Below, one piece after another: positions 1 to 5,632 of a DNA stretch of 5,881 bases (position 1 is its first letter; each line of letters opens with the position of its first letter). The translations under genes and the position numbers were made by a program. The stretch is taken from assembly GCA_016200125.1 (NCBI GenBank), contig JACQFK010000371.1, forward strand, positions 1 to 5,881. Reading direction: 5' to 3'. Below the pieces are notes generated by a model. That model did no database searches, was not told the DNA's origin, and saw only the letters and a program-made list of their open reading frames with translations. This stretch comes from Planctomycetota bacterium (GTDB lineage: Bacteria > Planctomycetota > MHYJ01 > JACPRB01).

Positions 1-1
1 C

Positions 2-598
2 CTGACGGCGGAGACCCTGCTCTCCTACGGCGCGATCGAACGCTTCTCGATCTGGCACGGGGAATGGTGGCGCCTCCTGAGCGCCGTCTTCCTCCACGTG
101 GGCTGGATCCACCTGTTGCTGAACCTCTTCGGCATCTTTCCGCGTTGCATGGACCTGGAGAAGTCCGTGGGGTCGGCCTGGTTCGCCTTCGCCTACCTGA
201 CCACCGGGATCGGGGCCTCCGCCGTCAGCGTGATCGCCCAGCACGCCTTCGGCGCCGGCGCTTCAGGGGCCGGCTTCGGCATGTTCGCGGCGACGCTCTC
301 CATGCTCTACCGGCGCGAGGGGAGCTGGCACAACTTCTTGGCGAACCCCTTCGCCCGGATCATCATCCGCAACCTGTTCATCTGGGTGCTGATCGGGCTC
401 ACGATGATGGGGAACATCGACCACTACGCGCACCTGGGCGGCTTCCTGTTCGGCGTGCCCTGCGGGCTGCTCCTGGAGAACCGGCGCGGAAAAGACCGTC
501 CGGTGTGGATGGCCGGGCTGGCGGCGTATATCCTTGTGTGGGCCGGGGTCGTCGCCGCGGCCTGCATCCCGGGCCTTGGATTCGGAGATCGAGGATGA
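2..598 (+). CDS. Rhomboid family intramembrane serine protease (5' end outside window)
   Basis: This is the C-terminal 198 residues of a rhomboid, an inner-membrane serine protease that cuts transmembrane segments of other proteins. The gene is already open at the left edge, so its first membrane helix is missing. Visible hallmarks, numbered from the first codon in view, are the L1-loop signature GEWWRLLSAVFLH; the HLLLN motif with His37 and Asn41; the catalytic serine in GASGA (Ser88, codon 263-265); and the catalytic histidine in AHLGG (His144, codon 431-433). Hydrophobic helices surround these motifs, and a last one lies near the C-terminus (AAYILVWAGVVAAACIPG). The Ser-His dyad is intact, so it should be an active protease rather than an iRhom-like pseudoenzyme. 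Its TGA stop overlaps the ATG of the next gene, implying one transcript and coupled translation. The substrate is unknown. Confidence 0.9.
   Translation: MTAETLLSYGAIERFSIWHGEWWRLLSAVFLHVGWIHLLLNLFGIFPRCMDLEKSVGSAWFAFAYLTTGIGASAVSVIAQHAFGAGASGAGFGMFAATLSMLYRREGSWHNFLANPFARIIIRNLFIWVLIGLTMMGNIDHYAHLGGFLFGVPCGLLLENRRGKDRPVWMAGLAAYILVWAGVVAAACIPGLGFGDRG
584..594 (+). promoter_or_regulatory. Ribosome binding site serving two possible starts
   Basis: GGAG at 584-587 sits 7 bases before the ATG at 595. GAGG at 591-594 sits 6 bases before a second in-frame ATG at 601. Either could be used. I chose 595 because it gives the ATGA overlap with the upstream stop and keeps an extra lysine at the head of the signal peptide. 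Confidence 0.5.
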
Positions 599-1632
599 AG
601 ATGATGAAGACCTTCCTGGCGCTGGCGGTCCTGGCGATGTCGCTCCTGGGACTCCCCCCGATGTCGTCCTCCCAGGAGAAGGCGAAGGCCCTCCGCATCT
701 TCTGGATCGACGTCGAGGGCGGCGCCGCGACGCTCGTGGTCACGCCGGAGGGCGGCTCGCTCCTGATGGACTGCGGCTGGCCCGGCAAGCGCGACGCGGA
801 CCGCATCGCGGCGACCGCGAAGGCGGCGGGCCTGCAGCAGATCGACCACTACCTCACCAGCCACTACCACACGGACCACTGGGGCTGCGTGGCGGAGCTT
901 GCCGAGCGCATCCCGATCGCGAAGTACTACCACCACGCGTTCCCCGAGGGCGCCAAGGACGTCGACGCCAAGCTCAAGGAGTCCTTCCTCAAGGTGAGCG
1001 AAGGCAAGGCCGTGCTCGTCGAGGCCGGCCGCGAGGTCCCCCTGAAGGGCGCGCAGGTGAAGATCCTTTCCGCGAACGCCCGCGTCCAGGGCGAGACGAC
1101 CGGCGCGCCGCAGGTGCGCAAGTGCGAGGCGAATCCCGAGCATCCGGCGAAGCCCGAGGACACGTCGGACAACGCGCGCAGCGTCGGCTTCCTGCTGACC
1201 CTGGGCGAGTTCAACTTCCTCGACCTGGGCGACCTGACCTGGAACGTCGAGCACAAGCTCGTCTGCCCCGCGAACCTCATCGGGCCGGTGGACGTCTACC
1301 AGGTCTCCCACCACGGGCTCGACCAGAGCAACAACCCGGCGCTGCTCAAGGCGGCGAGCCCGACGGTCGCGATCATGAACAACGGGGCGAAGAAAGGCGG
1401 GAGCGCGCCGACCTTCAAGTGGCTGAAGGAGGCCGCGAGCATCAAGGACGTCTTCCAGATCCACCGCAACGTGGCGACCGGCCCGGCCGACAACACGGCG
1501 CCCGAGCTCACCGCGAACGACGACGAGAAGTGCGAGGGCTTCGGGATCCAGCTCACGCTCGATCCCTCGGGCAAGAGCTACACGGTCGAAGTGCCCTCGA
1601 AGAAGACGAAGAAGACCTACGCGGTGAAGTAG
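595..1632 (+). CDS. Exported metallo-beta-lactamase-fold hydrolase, ComEC/Rec2-type domain
   Basis: This 345-residue metallohydrolase probably uses a two-metal centre. Residues 1-26 form a signal peptide: a Lys-rich start, a hydrophobic core (FLALAVLAMSLLGL), then PPMSSS. There is no lipobox cysteine, so a soluble periplasmic or secreted product is expected. Metal-ligand motifs are a leading Asp59 (LLMDCGW), the HxHxDH box His90-Tyr-His92-Thr-Asp94-His95, Asp213 in FLDLGDLT, and SHHG at 238-241. The HxHxDH plus SHHG pattern matches the stand-alone relatives of the ComEC C-terminal domain better than true beta-lactamases. Homologues act on varied phosphodiesters and esters, so the substrate cannot be named. 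It overlaps the rhomboid by 4 bases. An in-frame extension upstream to position 64 is open but only shadows the rhomboid. The C-terminus is rich in lysine. Confidence 0.85.
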   Translation: MKMMKTFLALAVLAMSLLGLPPMSSSQEKAKALRIFWIDVEGGAATLVVTPEGGSLLMDCGWPGKRDADRIAATAKAAGLQQIDHYLTSHYHTDHWGCVAELAERIPIAKYYHHAFPEGAKDVDAKLKESFLKVSEGKAVLVEAGREVPLKGAQVKILSANARVQGETTGAPQVRKCEANPEHPAKPEDTSDNARSVGFLLTLGEFNFLDLGDLTWNVEHKLVCPANLIGPVDVYQVSHHGLDQSNNPALLKAASPTVAIMNNGAKKGGSAPTFKWLKEAASIKDVFQIHRNVATGPADNTAPELTANDDEKCEGFGIQLTLDPSGKSYTVEVPSKKTKKTYAVK

Positions 1633-1640
1633 GACTACTT
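1627..1640. repeat. Inverted repeat made by two convergent gene ends
   Basis: AAGTAG-GA-CTACTT is a perfect 6-base inverted repeat with a 2-base centre. Each arm is the last two codons (Lys-stop) of one of the converging genes. As RNA it could close only about 5 base pairs and no T-tract follows on either strand, so it does not look like an intrinsic terminator. Confidence 0.6.
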
Positions 1641-2702
1641 GGGGGCGGCCGCCGCGCGGAGCGCGTCCTCGATCGGGAGGCCCAGGCAGAGCTCCACGAA
1701 GAGGTCGGTGCGGAGCGCGTCGGTTTCCGCCCCGGCGTTCCGGAAGTGGCTGCGCGCCAGCGCGCCGAAGAGCGCCCGCTTGGTCGTCGGACTCTCGCGG
1801 TCGCGGATCAGGAACTTGACCCGGCCGTGCGGGCCGTCCGATTCCTGGCCCTCGATGGGCGCCGAGTCGACGAAGGTCACGTCCACGCCGCGCTCCTTCA
1901 GCGCGCGGGCGAACGAATCGTTCCGGGTGTAGGGGTCGAGCTTGAACTCCTTCAGCAGCGCCTTGACGTCGCCGGCGATCTTCTGCCGGGTCTCGGAATC
2001 GATCGGCGCGTAGCGCACGGCATAGTCGGAGAGGCAGAGGTCGGCCGTGGGCCCCAGGCACTTCGTGCAGAAGGTGCCCTTGCAGGTGTGGCAGCGGACG
2101 CGGTCGCGGCCGCGGAAGCCGCCGCAGCGGGCGCAGCCGAGCATCGAGACGTCGGGGATCGGAGTGATGTTGTCGACGCGGCGCTTGTGGGTCGCCTCGA
2201 GCACGGCGATCGCCGAGGCCCGCGAGAGGCGGCCTTCGAGCATCCGCTCCTCCGCCGGGGCCAGCGTGCGGTACCTGGCCCAGTCGCTGATCTTCGCCGA
2301 TTCCCAGGTCATGCGCCGCCAGTCGTCGAGGAAGAGCTCGTAGTCTTTCCGCTTCTTGTCGGTCACCTCGGTGAAGTCGCCCACCTGCTGGAGGGCGAGG
2401 AGGAGCAGGGCGACGTCGGCCGCCGGCTTGACGTGTTCCTCGGCCAGGGGGAGGATCTTGCGGAGCGGCTCGGAGAACTTGACCTTCTTGGGCGGCGGAG
2501 GGGCGAGCTTCTTGAGCGCGTTGATGACGGAGTCGAGGAAATCGGGCACCTCGCGCGGGCCGAGCACGCCGCGGCGCTCCATGAGCCAGGCCTGGACGAG
2601 GGCGTCCTCGACGGCGACGACCACGGCGCCCAGTCCTTTGGAGCCGACCTCGGCGACGGCCTCGCGGATCTGGGTCTTGGCATTGGCGGGGGTCTCGAGC
2701 AT
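1635..2702 (-). CDS. Uncharacterised protein with treble-clef-like zinc-binding motif
   Basis: I do not recognise this 355-residue protein. It has no signal peptide or membrane helix, so it is probably cytoplasmic. Residues 1-185 look mainly helical, with a proline-lysine linker (APPPPKKVK) near residue 70. Residues 190-223 hold a compact metal site: Cys190-x2-Cys193-x10-Cys204-x2-Cys207-x4-Cys212-x2-Cys215-x7-Cys223, with His205 also available. The segment CHTCKGTFCTKC resembles the core of FYVE, RING or IBR treble-clef fingers. The C-terminal 130 residues are charged and mixed helix/strand in character. The ATG at 2702 has no Shine-Dalgarno; six cytosines precede it and a TACAAT box lies 7 bases upstream, so a leaderless mRNA is likely. 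It diverges from the universal stress gene and converges on the hydrolase gene 2 bases away. Binding of nucleic acid or protein is possible but not shown. Confidence 0.75.
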   Translation of the reverse strand: MLETPANAKTQIREAVAEVGSKGLGAVVVAVEDALVQAWLMERRGVLGPREVPDFLDSVINALKKLAPPPPKKVKFSEPLRKILPLAEEHVKPAADVALLLLALQQVGDFTEVTDKKRKDYELFLDDWRRMTWESAKISDWARYRTLAPAEERMLEGRLSRASAIAVLEATHKRRVDNITPIPDVSMLGCARCGGFRGRDRVRCHTCKGTFCTKCLGPTADLCLSDYAVRYAPIDSETRQKIAGDVKALLKEFKLDPYTRNDSFARALKERGVDVTFVDSAPIEGQESDGPHGRVKFLIRDRESPTTKRALFGALARSHFRNAGAETDALRTDLFVELCLGLPIEDALRAAAAPK

Positions 2703-2709
2703 GGGGGGT

Positions 2710-2737
2710 ATTGTACTTTTTGATTCCGCAGCCGCAA
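2710..2737 (-). promoter_or_regulatory. Probable sigma70-type promoter of the zinc-motif gene, leaderless
   Basis: On the minus strand TTGCGG (2737-2732), a 16-base spacer and TACAAT (2715-2710) make a plausible housekeeping promoter, with 5 of 6 matches in the -10 box. Exactly 7 bases separate the -10 box from the ATG at 2702, which puts the expected transcription start at or next to the start codon. Confidence 0.5.
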
Positions 2738-2744
2738 GCTTGCG
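2733..2744. promoter_or_regulatory. 12-base perfect palindrome, candidate shared operator
   Basis: CGCAAGCTTGCG is perfectly self-complementary and lies in the 56-base gap between two divergent genes. It overlaps the -35 box of the minus-strand promoter and ends one base before the plus-strand -10 box. One dimeric regulator bound here could affect both genes. No regulator gene is adjacent, so this rests on position and symmetry only. Confidence 0.4.
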
Positions 2745-2745
2745 A

Positions 2746-2751
2746 TAAACT
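2746..2751 (+). promoter_or_regulatory. Candidate -10 box of the universal stress gene, leaderless
   Basis: TAAACT (TANNNT type, 4 of 6 to consensus) lies 7 bases before the ATG at 2759, the same spacing as the TACAAT box of the divergent gene. There is no Shine-Dalgarno before this start. A TTGATT at 2720-2725 could serve as -35, but its spacer of 20 bases is long. Confidence 0.4.
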
Positions 2752-2758
2752 CTGACGC

Positions 2759-3583
2759 ATGTACCAGACTCTCCTGGTGGCGCTCGACGGCTCCCAGAAC
2801 GCCGAGAAGGTCCTGCCGGTCGTGGAACCGCTGCTCAAGCCCGGCAAGGGGAAGGCCCTGCTGATCCAGGTGCTGCCCCCGGGCGGGGACGCCCCAGAGG
2901 CGGCGGCGCACGCCTATCTCCGGGAAATCGCGGCCCGGCTGGCGCGCAAGAAGCTGCGTTCGGAGAGCGAGATCGTCCGCGGCGATCCCGCGGTGGCGAT
3001 CGTGCGGGCGGCGGAGGAGCGGAAGGCCGACCTGGTGGCCTTCACCTCCCACGGCCAGGGCGGCCTGGCCCAGTGGGTCTTCGGCAGCGTGGCGCAGAAG
3101 ATCCTCCGCGGCTGCTCGCGCCCGCTGCTGGTCGTGCGGGCGCTCGAGAAGCCGCTGACGAGGGTGAAGCGGATCGTCGTGCCGCTCGACGGCGCGCTCG
3201 GCTCGGAGGCGACGCTGCCGCACGCCGCCCACCTGGCGCGCTCCTGCGGCGCCGTGATCGAACTGCTCCACGTGACGGCCGAGCCGGGCGTCGAGGCGGA
3301 CGACTCGAAGCTGCGCAACTGGCACGCGAAGGAGCGGCGCCGCATGGAGGCCGAGTTCGGCGTCATCGAGAAGGCCGAGCCGGAGCTCAAGTTCACGCGC
3401 GTCTTCGAGGAGGGCGATCCCGCGACGAGGATCCTGGAGCGCGTGGAGAAGGAGCCGGCGTCCATCATCGCCATGGGCAGCCACGGCCGCACCGGCTTCA
3501 GCCGCTGGATGTTCGGGAGCGTGTCCGAAAAGGTGCTCCAGGCGGCGAAGTGCCCCGTGCTGATCGCGCGCCACACGAGCTGA
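2759..3583 (+). CDS. Tandem-domain universal stress protein (UspA family)
   Basis: This 274-residue cytoplasmic protein has two fused Usp domains, about residues 1-132 and 139-274. The family binds ATP or related nucleotides and adjusts survival under starvation, oxidative or energy stress; single-domain members dimerise, so a tandem protein may act as its own pseudo-dimer. Each domain starts with the expected strand and Asp (Asp10 in LLVALDGS, Asp144 in IVVPLDG). The nucleotide-loop motif G-x2-G-x9-G-S/T is complete in the second domain (Gly240, Gly243, Gly253-Ser254). In the first domain the leading Gly is Thr96 (TSHG, then Gly109-Ser110). The start MYQTLLVALDGS is typical of the family and fixes the N-terminus, although no ribosome binding site is visible. 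It diverges from the zinc-motif gene across a shared palindrome. Its stop lies 9 bases from the stop of the convergent thioesterase gene. Confidence 0.93.
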   Translation: MYQTLLVALDGSQNAEKVLPVVEPLLKPGKGKALLIQVLPPGGDAPEAAAHAYLREIAARLARKKLRSESEIVRGDPAVAIVRAAEERKADLVAFTSHGQGGLAQWVFGSVAQKILRGCSRPLLVVRALEKPLTRVKRIVVPLDGALGSEATLPHAAHLARSCGAVIELLHVTAEPGVEADDSKLRNWHAKERRRMEAEFGVIEKAEPELKFTRVFEEGDPATRILERVEKEPASIIAMGSHGRTGFSRWMFGSVSEKVLQAAKCPVLIARHTS

Positions 3584-3592
3584 GGCGCCGGC

Positions 3593-4024
3593 TCAACCCC
3601 TCACGTTCAGCTTCTTGCCCTCGAAGGCCCGGACGGCCTTCCGGAAGTTTTCGGGCACCCGCGAGGGCTTCCAGGTCTTCGAGTCGATGAACGAGTGGAC
3701 GCTGCGGCCCTCCGCCACCAGGCGTCCGTCGCCCTTCATGTCCACGCGGAAGTCGAAGGTCACCGAGGACTTGCCGATTTTCAGCACGCGGGCATGGACC
3801 CGGATCACGTCGTCGAAGCGCGCCGGCGACCGGAAGTCGGCGGAGGTGTGGACGATGAGGTTGAGCGACTCGCCCGTGCGGAACTCCTCCAGCAGCCCCA
3901 GGCCGCGCAGGTAGTCCATCCGCGCGACGTCGAAGTAGGTGAAGAAGCAGCCGTGGTAGACGACGCCCAGGACGTCCGTCTCGGGCAGCCGCACCCGGAT
4001 CTCGGAGGCGAACTTGTAGCTCAC
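3593..4024 (-). CDS. Hotdog-fold acyl-CoA thioesterase, YbgC/4HBT type
   Basis: This 143-residue cytoplasmic protein fits the single-hotdog 4HBT family, whose members hydrolyse acyl-CoA or other acyl thioesters as oligomers. The N-terminal signature RVRLPETDVLGVVYHGCFF matches the YbgC/FadM pattern, with the catalytic aspartate at Asp17 and the conserved Tyr23-His24 following; FDVARMDYLRGLG then forms the start of the central helix. The C-terminal strands (SVTFDFRVDMKG, RLVAEGRSVHSFID) are as expected and the length is usual for the family. The start is GTG at 4024, where GTGA overlaps the TGA of the transpeptidase gene. Little Shine-Dalgarno is visible, so translation probably depends on ribosomes arriving from upstream. 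The reading frame continues open far upstream, but that part only shadows the neighbour. The acyl substrate is unknown. Confidence 0.88.
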   Translation of the reverse strand: MSYKFASEIRVRLPETDVLGVVYHGCFFTYFDVARMDYLRGLGLLEEFRTGESLNLIVHTSADFRSPARFDDVIRVHARVLKIGKSSVTFDFRVDMKGDGRLVAEGRSVHSFIDSKTWKPSRVPENFRKAVRAFEGKKLNVRG

Positions 4025-5514
4025 AGCGGGATGGCCACGCCGTCGCGGCGCGGATCGGCCACCCCCACGATCGTGCCGTCGTCGAGGATCTCCACGGCGT
4101 GGACGCCTCCGAAGAAGAGGTCCTGCTTGCGGCGCTCGGTCACCGGCTGGTCCAGCGTCTGCTTCGCCCGCGCGCGGACCGCGTCGTCGATGTCCCCCTC
4201 GAAGAAGAAGCGGTTGTCCTCCCAGTGGACCCGGCCGGCGGCGACCGCCCGCTCGAGGTCCATCCCCTGGAAGAGCAGGTTGCCGATCACCTGGGCGAGG
4301 GCGGGGAAGATCCGGACGCTGCCCGGCGTGCCAACCGAGACGCGCGGTTTGCCGTTCCTGAAGACGATCGTCGGCGCCATGTTCGCCACCGAGCGCTTGT
4401 TCGGCCCGATCGAGTTGGGATGGCCGGGGAAGCGCTCCATGTCGGAGATGTCGTCGTTGAGCAGCACGCCGTAGCCCTGCGCCATCACGCCGCTGCCGAA
4501 GAAGTGGCCGATCGTCTGGCTCGCGGAGACAACCGTGCCCTCGGAGTCGACGACGCAGTAGTGGCTCGTGCCGCCGCCGGGGACGGGCCCCTTCGGGCCT
4601 TCCGTCAGCTTGCCCAGGTCGATGGAGATGAGGTCGGGGTCGCCGATGACGGGGTCGAGCTCGCGGAAGATCGTCCGGATCGTCTTCGCGAGCTTGACGG
4701 GATCCTTGTCGTAGCGGAGCAGGGTCTGGAGGATGCCCGCGCCGCCCCGCGAGGGGGGCGGCGTGGTCGCGATGCGGTGGCCGGCGACGTCCGCCCAGAG
4801 GGGCGCCCGGACCTTCACGTCGTACTTCGCGAGGTCGTCGCGGCCCCAGACGGGCCCCGTCGAGTTCGCCGCGCGGGTGAGGGCGAGGCCGATCTCGCCG
4901 GTGTAGCAGGCCTCGAAGCCCCGTTCCGCCACGATGCGGAGCGTGCGGGCCAGGTCCTTCTGGACCAGCCGTTCGCCCGTCTTGTAGCGGACGCCGTTGT
5001 TGTAGAAGGTCCTCGCGCAGTCCGGGGTGCTGCGCACCGTGCTCTCGAAGAGCGACGAGCAGTAGACGAACACGTCGCCGACGTCGAAGCCGTCGGCCGC
5101 CAGGTTGATCGCCCGCTTGGCCAGCCGCGGGAGCTGCATCTTGCGGCCGTACTTCTGGAGGGCCAGGCCGAGCATGCGGCCCAGGCCGGGCACCGCGGCC
5201 GACATGGGGCCGATCTTGGGCACCCAGGGGAGCATCACCTTCTTCGGGTAGATGTAGTCTTCGGCGAAGAGCGAGGAGAGCTTGCCGCGGGCGTCCAGGA
5301 CCTCGGTCCGGCCGATGGCGCCGCCGGGGGAGATCATCATGAAGCCGCCGCCGCCCAGGCCGGAGGCCATCGGCTCGACGACGCCCAGGGCCAGGGACAC
5401 GGCGATCGCGGCCTCGACCGCGTTCCCCCCTTCGGCGAGCACTTCGCGTCCCGCATCGGCCGCAAGGGGATGGGCGGCCACCACCATCCCTTTGTCGGAC
5501 CGGGCGACCTTCAT
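4021..5514 (-). CDS. Gamma-glutamyltranspeptidase-family Ntn hydrolase, lid-loop-less and cytoplasmic-looking
   Basis: This 497-residue protein belongs to the family that cleaves gamma-glutamyl bonds such as that of glutathione. It should self-process before Thr316 in GGTSHYCVVD, giving subunits of about 315 and 182 residues. N-terminal landmarks are GMVVAAHPLAADAG, GGNAVEAAIA and GLGGGGFMM, with Arg76 as the likely carboxylate-binding arginine. Aligned by eye to the E. coli enzyme from memory, Thr334 and Asp358 match Thr409 and Asp433. Gly336 replaces Asn411, Asp355 replaces Gln430, and Ala377-Asn378 replace Ser462-Ser463. The lid loop is about 10 residues shorter (FPGHPNSIGPNKR). No signal peptide precedes the domain, whereas most relatives are periplasmic or secreted. 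Membership of the family is secure, but glutathione as the substrate is doubtful. It forms a coupled pair with the thioesterase. Confidence 0.92.
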   Translation of the reverse strand: MKVARSDKGMVVAAHPLAADAGREVLAEGGNAVEAAIAVSLALGVVEPMASGLGGGGFMMISPGGAIGRTEVLDARGKLSSLFAEDYIYPKKVMLPWVPKIGPMSAAVPGLGRMLGLALQKYGRKMQLPRLAKRAINLAADGFDVGDVFVYCSSLFESTVRSTPDCARTFYNNGVRYKTGERLVQKDLARTLRIVAERGFEACYTGEIGLALTRAANSTGPVWGRDDLAKYDVKVRAPLWADVAGHRIATTPPPSRGGAGILQTLLRYDKDPVKLAKTIRTIFRELDPVIGDPDLISIDLGKLTEGPKGPVPGGGTSHYCVVDSEGTVVSASQTIGHFFGSGVMAQGYGVLLNDDISDMERFPGHPNSIGPNKRSVANMAPTIVFRNGKPRVSVGTPGSVRIFPALAQVIGNLLFQGMDLERAVAAGRVHWEDNRFFFEGDIDDAVRARAKQTLDQPVTERRKQDLFFGGVHAVEILDDGTIVGVADPRRDGVAIPL

Positions 5515-5523
5515 GAGGTCGAC

Positions 5524-5529
5524 AGCATA
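5524..5529 (-). promoter_or_regulatory. Weak candidate -10 box of the transpeptidase gene
   Basis: TATGCT on the minus strand lies 9 bases before the ATG at 5514. No Shine-Dalgarno precedes that ATG, so a very short or absent leader is again likely. No convincing -35 is seen at the usual distance. Confidence 0.25.
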
Positions 5530-5549
5530 GCATCGATGCCGACGGCGGA

Positions 5550-5561
5550 GAAATCAATTTC
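5550..5561. repeat. Short inverted repeat in divergent intergenic region
   Basis: GAAAT-CA-ATTTC has perfect 5-base arms and is AT-rich against a GC-rich background. It lies between the two divergent genes, upstream of the plus-strand -35 box. It could be an operator or only an AT-rich promoter-proximal element. Confidence 0.35.
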
Positions 5562-5565
5562 GGGG

Positions 5566-5593
5566 TTGCCTTCGGCCGGTTCTCAGATAAACT
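5566..5593 (+). promoter_or_regulatory. Probable promoter of the HEAT/DUF1186-like gene
   Basis: TTGCCT (5566-5571), a 16-base spacer and TAAACT (5588-5593) resemble a housekeeping promoter. The -10 region shares the octamer GATAAACT with the one before the universal stress gene. The expected transcription start near 5600 leaves a leader of about 33 bases. Confidence 0.45.
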
Positions 5594-5616
5594 TCCTTGG
5601 GCAGTTCGGAGCACTC

Positions 5617-5630
5617 AGGAGAGAGAGGGG
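5617..5630 (+). promoter_or_regulatory. Purine-rich ribosome binding region
   Basis: AGGAG at 5617-5621 begins a purine run ending GAGGGG at 5630. AGGAG is 11 bases from the ATG at 5633, a little long, and GAGGGG is too close, so the run as a whole probably serves. It is the only plus-strand gene start after position 600 with a visible Shine-Dalgarno. Confidence 0.6.
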
Positions 5631-5632
5631 AT

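Noticed and set aside
64..594. N-terminal extension of the hydrolase frame to an ATG at 64
   Set aside because: It lies entirely over the rhomboid coding region and reads as low-complexity Arg/Leu/Pro sequence. The signal peptide at 595 gives a proper start.
424..2847. Very long open frames antisense or out of frame to real genes (for example 807 codons on the minus strand at 424-2847, 729 codons on the plus strand at 534-2723)
   Set aside because: They are Arg/Gly/Ala-rich translations without recognisable domains, span several well-supported genes, and are the usual result of few stop codons in high-GC DNA.
3577..3594. Possible hairpin between the convergent Usp and thioesterase genes (GAGCT paired with GGCTC)
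   Set aside because: The stem has only about 5 pairs, one of them a wobble, and no T-tract follows on either strand.
4..5551. Direct repeat of GACGGCGGAGA at 4-14 and 5541-5551
   Set aside because: It is a GC-rich 11-base match; one copy is inside rhomboid coding sequence and the other in an intergenic gap, with no extended similarity around them. It is best explained by base composition.
4025..5614. Upstream extension of the thioesterase frame to 5614
   Set aside because: The extension is an out-of-frame shadow of the transpeptidase gene. The hotdog domain begins immediately after the GTG at 4024.
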